A DNA stretch of 64,000 nt from Kryptolebias marmoratus (GCF_001649575.2 NC_051449.1:19117833-19181832), one strand, 5' to 3'; shown: positions 46,483-59,707, numbered from the stretch's first letter. Program-made: numbers and translations. The notes: generated from the letters alone by a model not told the origin.

Positions 46483-47880
46483 CTGTATAGAAACAGTGCT
46501 AACTACTGCTTAGCACCTCAATTTACAACATTTACCTGTTTTTTTTTTTGTTGTTGTTTTATCACTAAGCTGTTAAAAACTGACTAAACTAAGTTGAAAA
46601 GCTTTACTGCACGCACAAAGACACACACATAAGACACACTTACACTGTCACTCTTCACTAACTTGAGCTTCCTCTCTTTGACAGCCACATGTTTGTTTCA
46701 GCCATTCAGTTCTGTCTGGCTTTCCTTCTAGGAATAGCTCTAGCTGTGGCAAACTTTATTTCTTTATTTAGTTTTCAATTTTACAGAGTTAGGGGGTAGT
46801 CTTCCAGGAACTATTATAAAGGCAAAAAAGAAAAACAACCCCCCCCCCCCATCCAAAACAGTACAAAAAGGTAATATGAACATCTGCATGAAATTGAGTC
46901 CAAGGCACAAGAGAGAGAGAGAAGGTAAAAAAAAAACTTTACTGCTTCTCCCTTTCTGGTAACTGCTTGTTTAAACCATCTTCTAGGTTTAGTGTATTTT
47001 CACTACAACACAATAATTACGACGTCATTATACTATAGTAAATTTATGCTATAAATTTACTATAATCACATTATACACTTGTTTCTGAAAGTTGAAACAA
47101 GACAATAAGGTGAAGTACAATAGATTGCCCTTTGCCTACAAATCCACCTATTCAATATTTAATATTATACTGATTAGACTGTAAGTTCACATGGCTGTAG
47201 ATTCCCCTGCTGTGACTCACATTGTGGCTTTTACAACAGATATGTTTCAATATAGAATTCAGCGTTCATCTGACAGGTGTGTTTTTTACTGGTAAGTCAC
47301 AGAGCAAATGAACATGTCTCTATTTTGGCAGATTAATCAAACTGTGACAGAAACTGACAACTTCTTTACCTTTTTGCTCATTACCCCCAAGAGGCTTCGA
47401 CTGCTCTCTGTTAAGTGGAGCTGTGTTGACACAAATTCTCTCCACTTTTCCTTCAAACTCTCAAGTATTTATTCTCAAACAGTTTGTATGCAGCTGCTAC
47501 TTTTGTAATTTGTCTTAAACAAGTCCATGATGTCAGACAAAGATCCGTGGAAACAAGCCTGTGCACTTTTAATTATTAATTTAGTTTGCTGTTGACAGAT
47601 TTTATTGGCTAATGTTGACTCGGTGACTTGTAGGAAAGCTGTGATTGGATTTTTTTTAAACATTTCAAAAGGAAAACAGCATTTTGTTGAAGGAATCCTA
47701 AATACACGCTTACAACTATTTGAGGTAACCTGTGATGTGTAATCACTGACCACTCTAAAGTATTAATTATCTATACTTCTTCACTTTCATATTGTTGGTT
47801 AAAAAAAAGTTGAACAAACATTCAAACTGCATATATTGTCACTGTCATAACACACGATTTGTTATAGGCAAGGCAGATGA
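46483..47880. other. Non-coding stretch
   Basis: Contains a short poly(C) run near 46839-46850 and purine repeats. No exon recognised. Confidence 0.35.
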
Positions 47881-47884
47881 ATGT

Positions 47885-48245
47885 GTACACTCAGCTCTGC
47901 TTTGGGCTCCTTTCACACTGACTCCATTGCACACTCCGTAACCTATTAAAATGTAATTGTATTGCAGCAAATTTGGAAAAACTTCTTTCAGTGTGAAGAC
48001 AATCATGAAGATTCTACAGACTTAGTAAACACTAAATACGTAGGGTTTTCTCTGCTGTTTTCTGTGCCGTCAAGATGCTGTTTGCACTCTCACTGCCCTT
48101 TATACACCAGCATGGCATTCGTGGATCACAAGAGACTGAGTTGTTTCTGTGACCTTGTCATGATCATGGTTGTAGTCTTGGCCTAAGGCCAGCATGAGCA
48201 GCCCTGCTTCAAAATCTCAATGACCAAACCACGCCATCTGCACGG
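47885..48245 (+). repeat. Dispersed repeat shared with 58385-58775
   Basis: Shares CTCCTTTCACACTGA / CCCTTCACACTGA, CAAATTTGGAAAA, TCAGTGTGAAG / TAGTATGAAAG, TCATGA.G.TTCTACA and a late block GGCCAG...CCTGCTTCA...ACCAAACCAC / ACCAAATCAC with the other copy. Same orientation, unknown class. Confidence 0.5.
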
Positions 48246-49845
48246 GCTCCATGTCATGGATATGCTGCCACCACACTCCTCTACACTTTATCCAAGACTC
48301 CAGTACACTGCCACCATAATAAACCATCACAATCTGACCTATAATTGGAACCTCATTGTGTGGAATGGGAAAACGCTAAGAAATACCTTGCTGTCTAGCC
48401 AAGAAAGGAACAGGTAAAGCTATTTTGTGTGTGTATTTCTGAGTTTGAAAAGATGAACATCTCTAAATTGCAAAGTGGACACATTTTTTTTTTCATTTTT
48501 ATTGCCTCTTTGAATTGAATCAAACATTTGTATTCTTTTCCTTATAGAAATGAAAAGGTCACCTGTCTTTTCTGTCTGATGAAAAGTATCAGTTTTACCT
48601 CCGTTTTGACTCTGTTCTCACCCTGTAGCCTTTTTCATTTTATCAGCTCAGGAGAGCTGGTTGTGAATAACTTCCATCTATGTTCTGATTAAATAAATGA
48701 AGTGCCAGAGATCACAGTCAGATTGAGGAAATAGAGACTGAGTGCAGGATGATTACAAGTGAAGGTTGGCTGGCCAGTGAAAGAAGGTGGCGTACTAATT
48801 GAGTGCCCTCACAAGAAACCATTTCATATGCTAATTAGCCATCCCCAAAGCAAAGTAATTATTATTAATGTGTTGTGTCCATCTGATGGCTAAAAATCAC
48901 TATAACTTTTCAATGAAATGTTAAAAAAACTACAAACTTATCTAAGGAGCATCAAAATAACAGATGGCTTTGGTAATGGACCACAGGATGTTGCACTAAA
49001 CAGACGGTGAACTGAGAATGACAAGCTCAGCATCAAGACAATTTGGAAAACAGCTGTAAATCATAGAATAGTCTTTCAATGTGTTGCTGACACTTATGAT
49101 GTGAGCCCTGTCAGGTAGGATAAATTTAGCAAAGAGTAGTTTAGAAGGAAAAACTTGTCAAGAAAGAATCTCGCCACATCCTATTTGGAGATAATTGAAA
49201 ATCTGATGGCTTGTAGCCCTCCTGGATGACAGAGGTAATGCTTCATCTACAGTCACTCTTTATGGAGACTGATCACTGTCTGATCATAACATGGTGAGTT
49301 GTTTGAAAATTAGTTATTGCACAAAACGTCTTTCAAACTGTACACACAACTAAATTCAACTTCCACCTACAAATAGACCGTACTGAACGTATGAGTTTAC
49401 ATGTGTATGTGGTTGAGTCAGTTCTCGACATAGTTTGCATGTTCTTTTTAACACTTGCTAGAGCTTATAGTAACGTTTTCAGTAAAACCTCTGCCAGTCT
49501 GAATGGGCCATGTGCTATATGTTACAGCCATAAGATGATTGGTGCATGTCATAATGGTAAGGTGAAAGAAGCCAATGAACTAAAATAAATCACATGCTAA
49601 ATCACTTCAGGGACTTCAGAAGCAGCAGGCCAAGTGAACCGCAACTCAGGCAGTTGCAAGGGCAAAAAACTCTGGTATGGGAGGAGTTTGGTGAGACGAT
49701 GGAACAGGATTAATATGCAAGTTAAATGAATGTGTTAACTCAGTTCCGCCTTATTATATTATTATTTTCACTTGCTCAGGTGAAGGGGTGCTTTACCATT
49801 ACTGATTAGAGTCAGTGTTGCTACTTGGCTGAAGATATAGTAAAG
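48246..49845. other. Non-coding stretch
   Basis: No gene or recognised repeat. Frames of up to 65 codons only. Confidence 0.35.
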
Positions 49846-49849
49846 CAAT

Positions 49850-50450
49850 GAAAAAATACTTTGAGGTTCTTCTCAACAGTATTGATTCCGCCTCCATTGT
49901 AGAAGTACAGATCAGGGAGCCTGAGGGGAACTCACCAATCACTGAAACTGAGGTTGTTGATGTAGTAAAACACTTTTGTCAGGGCAAGTCTCTGGAGGAA
50001 AATGAGGTTCATCAATGACCTGGGTGTTTTTGAGCTGTTTTAGTTGACACGTCTGTGCAACATTTAATGGAGGTCAGGGACCGTGCCTATGGACTGACAG
50101 ACTGAGGTGGTAGTCCCTCTTTTATAAAAAAGGAATCAGAAGGGGGGGTTGTAACTATAACACCCCTTTCTGGTTCCTTGAAAAAACAGGAGAGTCTGAT
50201 TGATTGTCAGAGTTTGGATTCAAAAAAAGCAATTCACTTTTTATCCTGGTCATAGAACACTGAACCAGCTCTTTACCCTCACAAGAATATTTGAAGGTTT
50301 GGCCAACCAGTCTTCACATATTTAGTTCACTGGGAGAAGGCTGGCAACTGTGCCACTCATGGTGTCTTGTTTGGGGGACTTTTAGAGTACAGAGTTTTGG
50401 ATTCCCTACCAATACCACATAAGCAAAAGATTTGCAAGGGAAACTTCTTA
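49850..50450 (+). mobile_element. LINE reverse-transcriptase fragment, decayed
   Basis: The nucleotide sequence follows a common fish LINE: an N-terminal RT block (GAGGTTGTTGATGTAGT, TCTCTGGAGGA), then a frame reading MEVRDRAYGLTD, GGSPSFIKKESEGG and AIHFLSWS, where intact elements have a DWQTGVVVPLFKKGDRR and CGFRPGRGTLDQLYTL order. Stops and frame changes are frequent. The RT palm motif itself lies beyond the preserved part. Probably the same family as 12165-12660. Confidence 0.6.
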
Positions 50451-52070
50451 AAACAGTCCCAGAGTTGTTGCTGGCATTTGGAGCCTGTTTCAAACCCTTA
50501 TCAATTTAGTTTTTCAGTCAGACTGTCAGAAATGTGAGACATTTGTAGGAGAGGTTGGAGACTTGCAAAACGAAACTGTGACTGATTAGAGACAAAAAAG
50601 AGAGTTTGACATTCCAGAAGGTGCAAACTAAATTTGAGACTTTGGGACTAAATTAAAAAAAAAACAGTTTACAAAACATACATTTGGAATTAGTATGAAT
50701 TTCAGATGATTCTAAAGAAAAATCTGAACATTTTCTTGCAGTTTTGTGTCCCCAGCTATTTTCACTGTAGTGAGTTACTGACTTAAGTGTTGGACGACAC
50801 CAAGGTTGCCATTTGGAAATTTTTTGAATAACCTTTACCAGTACTGGCTTGCAAGAACAAGTTCTCTCTCTCTTGCCTTTCTGTGTTTCTGCAGGTCTAC
50901 ATGACTGACATAAAAATGTTATTTTCTTAAGAGTGTCAGCTGATCAGATGTTTATCTTGTAGTGATGCCCAGCGTGCCCTGCCATTAGGTCAAACCACCA
51001 GAATCTGGCCAGTCCTTGTGGGATTGTTTCCAGTGCAGTTTGAGTGATGTGTGACAGTTCTTTGTTCTGAAAAGGGCCAACATCTTACGTTACTTCAGAG
51101 TTCTGACACTGGCAAAGCAGGATGCAGGAGCAGAGGAAATCACTGGGGCCATTCAAACTGCTGGGTATAAAACTAAAAACACTCAAAAATGTATACCTCC
51201 ATGATGGATTTGACAGACTGTGCAGGTCAGGATAGTAGCATGAAATGGGGATAGATTGAAAGTTGTGCTTGGAGCATTGTAAAAGAAATGTGAGATGTGT
51301 ATTGTCAGAAACAAAAAACGGGTGCAACTTTGCAAAGCCTTGTTTACAGAAATGTACTGAAAATAATACATGCAGCTTTATAAATTTCAGGTTAAATGAT
51401 TAAATATGAGCAAATCACGAGTGAATATTCCTGCCTGCATAGGAAGCTGTGAAACTGTAGTTGTGTGTTTTGCTTGCATTGAACTCTGTTTTCAATTGGG
51501 CAGACACTTTTCTCTTCCAGGTGTCACTGATGTTGACATTAAAAACCTGCCTTCAGCATGTGTCAGCCAGGGTGTTCATCTGTGGGGGAAGATGGTCTTG
51601 TGCTGTCACACAGACATCTGCTATAGAAACGTCCTGTCTGTAGGCAAAGCCATCTATTCTAATCACAGCTTGCCCCACGTAAAAAAGATGAACATTAGTG
51701 TGTGACGTGATGGAGGCAGATAAACTGGATAGCATAGTGTTTTGTTTTAGATATATGAGTTAGACTTAGCTGTTGGCATTTTAGCTGTTTGTGCTAAAAA
51801 GAAAAAATTGTTACAATTTGTCCCTACAGTTATGAGACATGACAAATATTGTTAAGCGATTTGGAAAAAAAAAATTACTTTTATTTGCTGTGTGATGATA
51901 GAAGGTCAATCAGCACTAAAAAAGAAGATGAGATCAGACAGGATTAAAAGTCTAGCAATCCTTGAAGGAATGCTTATTACCTGCCATCTTTCATGCTAGA
52001 GTTTTAAACTAAGATTTTCTTTGTTGAGAAACTACAAGTTACCTCTAGTTTAATTAAACCTTGAAATCAA
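50451..52070. other. Non-coding stretch
   Basis: Remaining LINE-like similarity fades after about 50450. The 99-codon plus frame at 51406-51705 matches no family I know. Confidence 0.35.
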
Positions 52071-52074
52071 CGTT

Positions 52075-52370
52075 GTGTGTGAGCTCACTTGATATAGTGA
52101 GATCTTGTGCAATCTTTTTGTATTTGGAGTATGTGTTGGGGATGGCTCTCAGCTACTACCACAGAAAATTTGAGCTCATTACCTGTGAAATTCACTGAGT
52201 TATAGCCAATTTTGTGTTTACTAAGCTCAGTTAGCTGCGGCAGCCAGCTTGAATTGGGGTGGGTTCAAAAGGTAATGAGCTGTAGACATACATCCAATGA
52301 TTAGTTTTTGAATGTTTTATTAAAATCCATCCCCAAGTTAATGACATATTTTGCTAACAGACACACAAAC
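52075..52370 (-). repeat. Unclassified ~310-bp family, single reverse unit
   Basis: On the minus strand: GTTAGCAAAATATGTCATTA, then CATTGGATGTATGTCTACAG, AATTCAAGCTGGCTGCCGCA, TTGGCTATAACTCAGTGAAT, GTAGTAGCTGAGAGCCATCC and ATTGCACAAGATCTCACTAT. Block order is identical to the copies at 10079 and 53600. Confidence 0.75.
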
Positions 52371-53595
52371 ACGAGCAAAAACAATATTGTATGTCACCAG
52401 GTAGTATTACAGCAAGTCAAACTAAGATTCTTGTTTAAAATAAACAAAGCAAAGTGCCATGCGTGACTTAGAACCTCATGTTTAACTTTTAGTTTAACCA
52501 TCCTGAAGTCCTCGTAACTGAAGAGAAGCCCTTGTAGCTCTGGGTCAATTTGACCCGAAGGCCACAGGAGGGTTAAGTCAACAGTTCAGCACTGTAGAAG
52601 CTGGTGAACCTTGTTCAAAGTGTGTGATGATTAAAATTTCAGCAAAAAACTGCACAAAAACCAGAAGAGGAAAGATAAAATTTGATAGATTTCAATGAAA
52701 TTTAACTCCAAACTCAGGCTGTTGCTGCCATGCGTGTTTTATATAACAGTTCCTTGTCTAGAGGCAAGTCAAAACTCCCGCAGGTTTCAAGCTGGAGTTA
52801 CTGCAATGCTGTCAGAGGTGATGGAAAAATTTTAGCATCCACCTTATACATTTTTCAACACTGGTTTTTCAGAGAGAACGTTTCCCAGCCCAGTGTTGGC
52901 ATACAGTATTTGGTACCTTGAATTCCCTGAATCGCACATTGAAAAAAGTTGTTAAAAAAAGGGGACAAAACACTTGAAAATCAGACATTTTACTTTGAAT
53001 CTTGTTTTAATCAAGTTCTCAAGTGACACTTTTATCTTTTATTTTTTAAGTTCAAGCAGGGGAAAACATAAAAAAAAACAATAGATAAAGGTGATCTTTT
53101 CATTGCTTCTAATTTTCCCGACAAGTTAAATCCATAAGAGAATACCAGAAGACAAGATGTCACACAAACTGCTTCATTACTGTTCTTTCCAACACCCTGT
53201 AGAGCTGGCCACAAAACTGTGTTTATTAAGGCTGGGCATTAGGAAAAGCTGAGTCACCAGGAAAAGCTGTTTTTTTAGGGACAAAGGTGGACTCAAAGAC
53301 CTCAAAGAGATTGGACTGGTTTAAAACAAAGCACTGGCAAGGTAACCGACTAAATTGTCAGTGTAAATCCTCACACACCTGTCCACATGAAGTGTCTAAG
53401 GCTTTCTGAAGGTTAAAGGAACTGTTAGTTTGATTATGGAGCGGCGTTTACTTTTGCACTGTCAGGGTAATCTGGACTTGGATGGTTGTCACAGCAGCTA
53501 AGTGATATTCACTAACAACGAGAACTTATGACACTATAGTTGGAGCTCTTTAATTTAATTAATGCCCACTGCTAATTGTTGGGCAATAATGTTTT
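52371..53595. other. Non-coding stretch between two copies of the ~310-bp family
   Basis: Contains TTTGACCCGAAGGCCACAGGAGGGTTAA-like sequence near 52549-52575 (read TGACCCGAAGGCCACAGGAG). No exon recognised. Confidence 0.35.
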
Positions 53596-53599
53596 TGCA

Positions 53600-54010
53600 G
53601 TGTTTGTGTTAGTGTGACTATTAGCAAAATATCTTGTGAACTACTGGATGAGTTTCAGTAAAACTTGAAGAAAGTAACCTTCGGATATACTGATTCACTT
53701 CTGGAGTTAACATGATTCAAGATAGCTGCCACAGCCAGCTGACCTTAAAACACACAAAAATGACTAATTCGGTCAATTTTACAAATATTGACCTAAGATC
53801 TGGTGTGGTAGAAGCTGAGATTGATCCCCAACACAAAACAAAATCACCATTAAACACAGATTGCACAAGATCTGTCTTTAAAATTTTGCCATTAACTACA
53901 ATATCTGGAGTCAGCTCTGTTTGTTAGCAAAAAAATCTCATGAACCATTGGATGAATTTTAATGAAACCATCATGACATAATCATTGGATGTACCTTCAG
54001 ATTTTTTTGT
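53600..54010 (+). repeat. Unclassified ~310-bp family, one and a third tandem units
   Basis: Unit 1 begins ATTAGCAAAATATCTTGTGA near 53620 and runs through AAGATAGCTGCCACAGCCAG to ATTGCACAAGATCT near 53860. Unit 2 restarts TTAGCAAAAAAATCTCATGA near 53921 and breaks off near 54000, shortly before a TA run (54049-54069). Confidence 0.75.
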
Positions 54011-54069
54011 GTGCAGAGTGCAGGGGTGGATACTTGAGCACTAAAAAGTATATATATATATATATATAA

Positions 54070-55060
54070 TTTCTGTCTTTCAAACATATAAAAACAATAA
54101 TTTTTTTTAGTGAAAAGAGTTTTATTACAATCCTAAAATTAAGTCTTTTTTTGTAGGTTTTGGATGAGGATTAGGGCTGAGTTAATCTGTGTTTAATGGT
54201 GCTCCAGCAGGTGTGTTTGGGTTCTCGGGGTGCAGAAAAAAAAAATCCCCTCCAGCATGTTTTGAACACATAAAATTGGGCAGAGGATGAATCGAGGAGA
54301 CAGTGTGACAGCTGTGTTGATGCACTGCTCTGGCAAGGTGGCAAAAAATCAATAGATTTCCTTTTCCGAGACAGCTTTGACATGAAGTACCATCATTACA
54401 TATGTGGTTTTTGTTTCTATATCGCCTGCATCACTCAGTGAATTCCTGCTCCGCTATCAGCTCGCTGCTCATCATCCTTTGTTCCTTTTTCACATCATCC
54501 ATCCAAGGCCTGCGACCGAATATATACAATGAAACCCAAAGGGACATGAGAGTGACGTGTACACCTTTTCAGTTCATATGTTTCATGTATTTTTGAATGT
54601 GCTGCAACAAACTTCCCAAATATTTCAAATCACGAGTACATTAAGATCAAAGCATGCGGAAAATGATGAATTAAGTGAGACAGAATTTAACACAAAACAA
54701 CTAATTTCACAGTTCATATATTTCTTTGTAATAAAACTTTTCCCACCACACACTCACTCTAATACTTACAATTTACAGTCAACAAATTGAAGCAACACTC
54801 CACTGGTTAAAGGAGAACCAGTTAAATGTACTGGATTGGTCCAGTCAAAGCACAAACCTAACTGAGAGTCTCTGATTTGATTAAAAGATTGTTGAACACA
54901 AGAAGCACTCATCCTACTTGAAGGAGCAGTTTGATAATGAAGAATGAAACTAAATATTTAGCACTTTCAAAGTGGTAGCTATATTGTTTACAGTCACTGA
55001 GATTAAAAAGAAGACTGTGCAAACAAAAATAAAAGAATATACATGGATTACTTGGATACA
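54070..55060. other. Non-coding stretch
   Basis: No gene or classifiable repeat was found. Confidence 0.35.
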
Positions 55061-55076
55061 TTTTGCACAGTCGTAG

Positions 55077-55972
55077 TTGGGAGTGTTTTTTAACATTAAT
55101 GGACCCAAAGTCTTTCCTGTTTCCTCCTGTATCTTTTTTCCGTATGGTAAAACATTTGCCACAAAAAAGACAGAAGCAAAACCACAGGAACAAGCAACGC
55201 AAATACACATCATATCACAAGGAGTTAGTGGGAAACGTATTCTTCATCAAGACTACTTGTGTCCTAAAATTACACCACAATCATACCAGCTGCAGGAATG
55301 TAACCACATTAACGATCTCTTAATGTTTTTAATTAAGCTACAGGATCAGTTAATTTATGGTCTCCAAGCTGGCTTGATCACACAAATGGAGCTGGAAGGC
55401 CAGCTGCTGAAGCCGAGGGAGGCTGAAGACATTCATGGGGCCTCCTGCTCCTGCCGCAGCTGCTCAGCCGCCTTCAGATTCACCTGCAGCAGCAGCAGAC
55501 ACCAGCTGGAGGACTGTGAGATTGGTGCAGACAGCAGAAAGCAGGGTGCAGCAAAAACTGACAGCGGAAGGTGGAAGCAGAGTGAAGAGGGTGAAATAGA
55601 GCGAAAAGAGGATGTTTTTAGGGGTAAATGTGTGCAGCAGGAAGGAGGGCAGCAGAGAGAAATGAGGGAGGAGAGCAAATTTCCCAGAGGGGGAAGGGGG
55701 AGGATGTGCATGCAGGTGGATAACTGATTTCTTCTCCTGTGAGTCCAATTTTTATGCCAAATTAGCACTGAGGTGCTCTGGCTGATAACTGTTCCTCCTC
55801 TCCTGCCCCTTCCTGTTTTCATTACGAGCTGTTGTTGTGGGAGTTTGGCCCAGCTACAACCAGCAGGTGAGGCTTCCGGCTCTGCCACTTTTACTTGGCT
55901 GCAGAGAAAAGTGTGGCAGCTGCGGTCACAGTCCACTGGCTGGCTACACAAACATGTGGTGCTTAACCCCAA
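55077..55972. other. GC-richer stretch with overlapping open frames on both strands
   Basis: A plus-strand frame of 216 codons (55077-55727) and a minus-strand frame of 179 codons (55433-55972) overlap. These are among the longest frames outside transposons. Neither shows a recognised domain; composition is Ser/Cys/Gln- or Pro/Leu-rich, which follows from the GC-rich CAG/CTG content near 55430-55510. They may be chance frames, an untranslated exon or a regulatory island. Confidence 0.3.
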
Positions 55973-56229
55973 CAGACAAGGCTGTCATGTAGGTGCACTG
56001 CACTGTGCAAGCTGCCACAAAAAAACGCTGCAGGTAAACAGTCCAGAGCCAAGTGATTTGGGGCAATTAGTATCTACCCCAGCTGGAGGGTTTTTTTTTT
56101 AAAGAATGCCCTGGCAACACCTGTGAAACTCCTGGGAGAGGTGAGCTGGAATAATTTTTTAAGGTCCTTCAATGTAAATTCCGATTCCATATCTCAATAT
56201 CTTTTACAGAAAACCATTTCAAGTCTGCT

Positions 56230-56402
56230 AGCTGGCTACACAGTAAGTTATAGCACCTTTCATCATGCTGAGAATGTCATCCCTACAGTGGAACATGGTG
56301 GTAGCAGCATCATGCTGTGGGAATATCATTCATTATTAGGGACTGGGAAACTGGTCAGAGTTGAAAGAAAGAAGGACGGATATTTTTGCAACTACTGTAT
56401 CT
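56230..56402 (+). mobile_element. Tc1/mariner transposase fragment
   Basis: The frame contains VIPTVEHGGSSIMLW, then LLGTGKLVRVERKKDG. In Tc1-like transposases the order HGGGSIMLWGCFS..GTG.L follows the first catalytic Asp. The fragment ends in TATTTTTGCAACTACTGTA, resembling the TTTTGCAAxxCACTGTA terminus of such elements. It is only about 50 residues long and internally mutated. Confidence 0.7.
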
Positions 56403-58380
56403 AACTATGAAGTGCTACAAGCAGAAATAAAACTTCTTGTAACCATTGAAAGTTTTGTGGAGATAAACAAAATAAGAGCTATATGTTCAGTTCAAGCAAC
56501 TTTGAAAAATCATCCAATGAAAAAGAAAGTTTTAAACTCATCAGAACAGAGCTCTTGACTTTGGCAACTTGCCCTTGTCAAAACAAGATTCCTCCTAACT
56601 GATGCTGAGTTTTCTAAATCATTTATTGAACACAGGCAAATCATGCGTCTTGTATCTGACTGAAAACCAGAGCTTTTTAAGACCTACAGTACAGTACTTC
56701 TGAATGTAATATGGCTCATTTTGTTACAGGCGTCTCTGTGACAGCTGGAAATTAAAGTTACAGTTTAAAAGCGAATACTTGCTGCTTATTCCCTGCCTCT
56801 GGCAGGACTCAGACAGTTGAAACTTAACTGTGATATCAAAGCAAAGTCAAATTGTGGCAGTGGGAACACGAATCTGTCAGAAAGCTGCATGCTTGTCAAT
56901 CTAATCCCACTTTTTGCCTTTCCATCATCCTCCTCTCTGCTCTGCCAGAGGGGGGGAAAGTGCCATAACTGAGACAAAGCATTTGACTAATGCTGAGAGT
57001 CACTTGGAAACATGTTGGTGATTGTAAAAGGGGAATTTTTAAGGATTTACTTATTTAAAGTGGGTGTAACAAAGAGAGGAGGGGGAGTTCTTACAGCTAA
57101 TGATGCACAAACCCAGATATACATTCAGAAATATAAACTCAGATGTAGCCAGTGCTTTGTAATAGTCAGAGTAACTTTTTTAATAAAGCAGACACCCAGA
57201 TCCTGACAGGACCAAAAACACAAACATGCAGCCCTCTACTCTATTGCTAAATTTTACATTTAACCACACACTGGGCATCAAAACAAACAGATACAGACGC
57301 TCCCAACAGCCTAAAGGAGAAAAAACATAGGTGCAACACCTCCCACTGTCTTGTTTAGCCTCAGCATTCCGGCTCCTGAGTCGGCCCGGGTGTTCTGCCA
57401 GCACCGTTGTTGGCTGCTAAACATGATTGATCGCAGGATTTGTGGCTGCAGCATTAGTCGAGTACGCCAGCAGCATCCTGTGTCCTGCCAAACACTGTGC
57501 TCGCCTGTCGCTCATCAAAGGACCTCTCTCAGCAGGAATCCTCAACGCTCCACTGTGTCACTTTACGGAGCACCTCCTCCCCATTCCCCTCCCTCCACCT
57601 GCTACATCTCTCCCCACTTTTGCCATCGCATTGAAGTGTCTGCAAGGTCAGGGGTACACAAAAAAAATGACTAACTTTTATTGAATGAGATAGAGTCAAG
57701 TAAATCTGTCAAGTGGAGAGGAATAAACATCTCCATCTGCTTTCTACAGACAAACAGCTTGTAAAGGGAAGAATCAGGAGTCAAACTAAGGGGGAGGCTC
57801 TGGCTGGTTGGAGGGGCAATTCAGGAGTAGATTCGTTGAATGGAAGGTTGGTGTGGGCACATTCGTTTTCATTTGGAGTAATAACACTCTGAGGACCAAA
57901 AGGACAGAGAAGCACTCTACGAGCTATATGGAATAGAGTTGTTGAATTGTTGACCTAAAGGGCTTTTTTCACCATTAGATTGCTTTTGGTAGCTGCTGTC
58001 CTGATTCCTAGAGCTCTGAGGGGGTTGTAGATTGAGAAGAAAAGAAAAGAAAGAAAAAAAAAGACAAGACTGATGTTCTTTTCAATGTCAAAAGTCCTTA
58101 TAGAGTTCACTGAGCTCTAAGAACAAAATGAATTAGGTCCGCTGGCTATAAGAAGGGTGTCAAAGATGAGTTCATTTCAGTTCTGCTTTCAGCAAGCACG
58201 ACTCACATTTCGACATTCAATAAATGGCTCAAATTGAGATCTTAAAATATCCAGGCAGAAGCCATGTGACTGCAGGTTCTACCTCAGCTTTCATTCGATA
58301 TTTATGTATCAGGACATATATAATCAGTCTTAAAATTAAATAAATACAACCAACATGTTAGTTTGTCTTAATTTATTTAG
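56403..58380. other. Non-coding stretch with a GC-richer patch
   Basis: 57350-57660 is noticeably GC- and C-rich with frames of 85 and 107 codons and no recognised domain. A (GAAA)-rich purine tract lies at 58037-58065. Confidence 0.35.
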
Positions 58381-58384
58381 ACCC

Positions 58385-58775
58385 CCTTCACACTGAATGA
58401 CAACTCTACACTTTCCACAACAAGAACGTGGCTTGATCGCGTCAAATTTGGAAAACCTCTTTTAGTATGAAAGCAGTCATGATGTCTCTACACTCTTAGT
58501 ATAAGCAAAGATATATTTTTCTGATATTTTTTATATCTCATGTGCCTTCACTTGGCTTTTTACATTAGCAGCACATTCTTATAATGATACTACCACCTGT
58601 ACAACCAGGCCTCACCTTGATAGGACTCTTTCAGACAGCATCTGGATGCAGTAACATGGTAGATGATCATGCCATGCTAACACCTGCTAACACTAGGTGT
58701 GGGCACAATGAAATTGTAGCACAGTCATGGGGCCAGTCTTGCTTCAGGTTCTTGGCAACCAAATCACATTAGTAG
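58385..58775 (+). repeat. Dispersed repeat shared with 47885-48245
   Basis: Blocks CCCTTCACACTGAATG, GCGTCAAATTTGGAAAACC, AAGCAGTCATGATGTC and GGGGCCAGTCTTGCTTCAGG line up with the other copy. Class unknown. Confidence 0.5.
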
Positions 58776-59632
58776 AAACACAAGCCCAATGCTATGGATA
58801 ACTCCTATCATGATGATAAACCTCCACAACCTTGCTACAAAAGTGTTGTGCATGTTCAAAACATTCTGCAATGTATAATGTGTTATCACATGAAATGAGG
58901 ATCCTACTGTGTTCTTATTTAATACTTGAAAACCTCGTCAAGACCCTGCAAAGACTCTGGCTTCTCATTTCTAAGAGAGACTTCTTGCTTTGAATTTTAA
59001 AGGGAACAGGTTGAAAGAGCCGAAATTTACAATATATAATAAAAAATGCCAAATAACTAAGACCCTGATGCGTCTCCATGGCGTCATGTGCATAGCTCAG
59101 CGGGTAGGAACTGTCACTACTGGATGTGAGTTGCAACTCAGTGGGCAAATATGACTTGTGCATGCACATTGCAAACTACTGGAAACACCACGAAAACCAT
59201 TAAAAATCATTGAAAACCTAGATTTTTCCATGAACTGTGTTCCCAAGCTGCTGCTTTTCTAAAATCAACTTTCACTTGCTGGAATAAGATATGTGTTGCT
59301 GTTCATCTGTGGTTGTATTTCCCTAAAACAATCCTTAATAGAACTGAAAGATGGTGTACCTTTTATCACATGACTGTACATCAGCACTAAATTAAAAATA
59401 CAAAAGAGAAAAAAAAAACTACAAGGAAATTGTGACTTACCTGAACTTATTTTGGTCCTTGAAGTCTTTTATTTGTGCTACAGGCTATATAAGTAGATTT
59501 TTCTTTTTCTTGTGGAAGGTTTGCTAGTTTGAACAAGGGCTATGACAAAACCAGTGACCAACACCAAGATCAATTCAAACACATATACATGCAAACTAAA
59601 GAGGTTTAACAGCCAAACTTTACAGATGAAGC
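58776..59632. other. Flank of the gypsy element
   Basis: AT-rich, no gene recognised. Confidence 0.4.
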
Positions 59633-59700
59633 TGTCACAGCTCCTGACGAGCTGTAACTGCTTTCACCTGTCCCTCATTCCATCTATCACCAGCTGCTGC

Positions 59701-59707
59701 TATATAG
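59701..59707 (+). promoter_or_regulatory. LTR TATA box
   Basis: TATATAG, followed by GGGGCGGG, 69 bp inside the LTR. Transcription would start near 59730. Confidence 0.6.
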
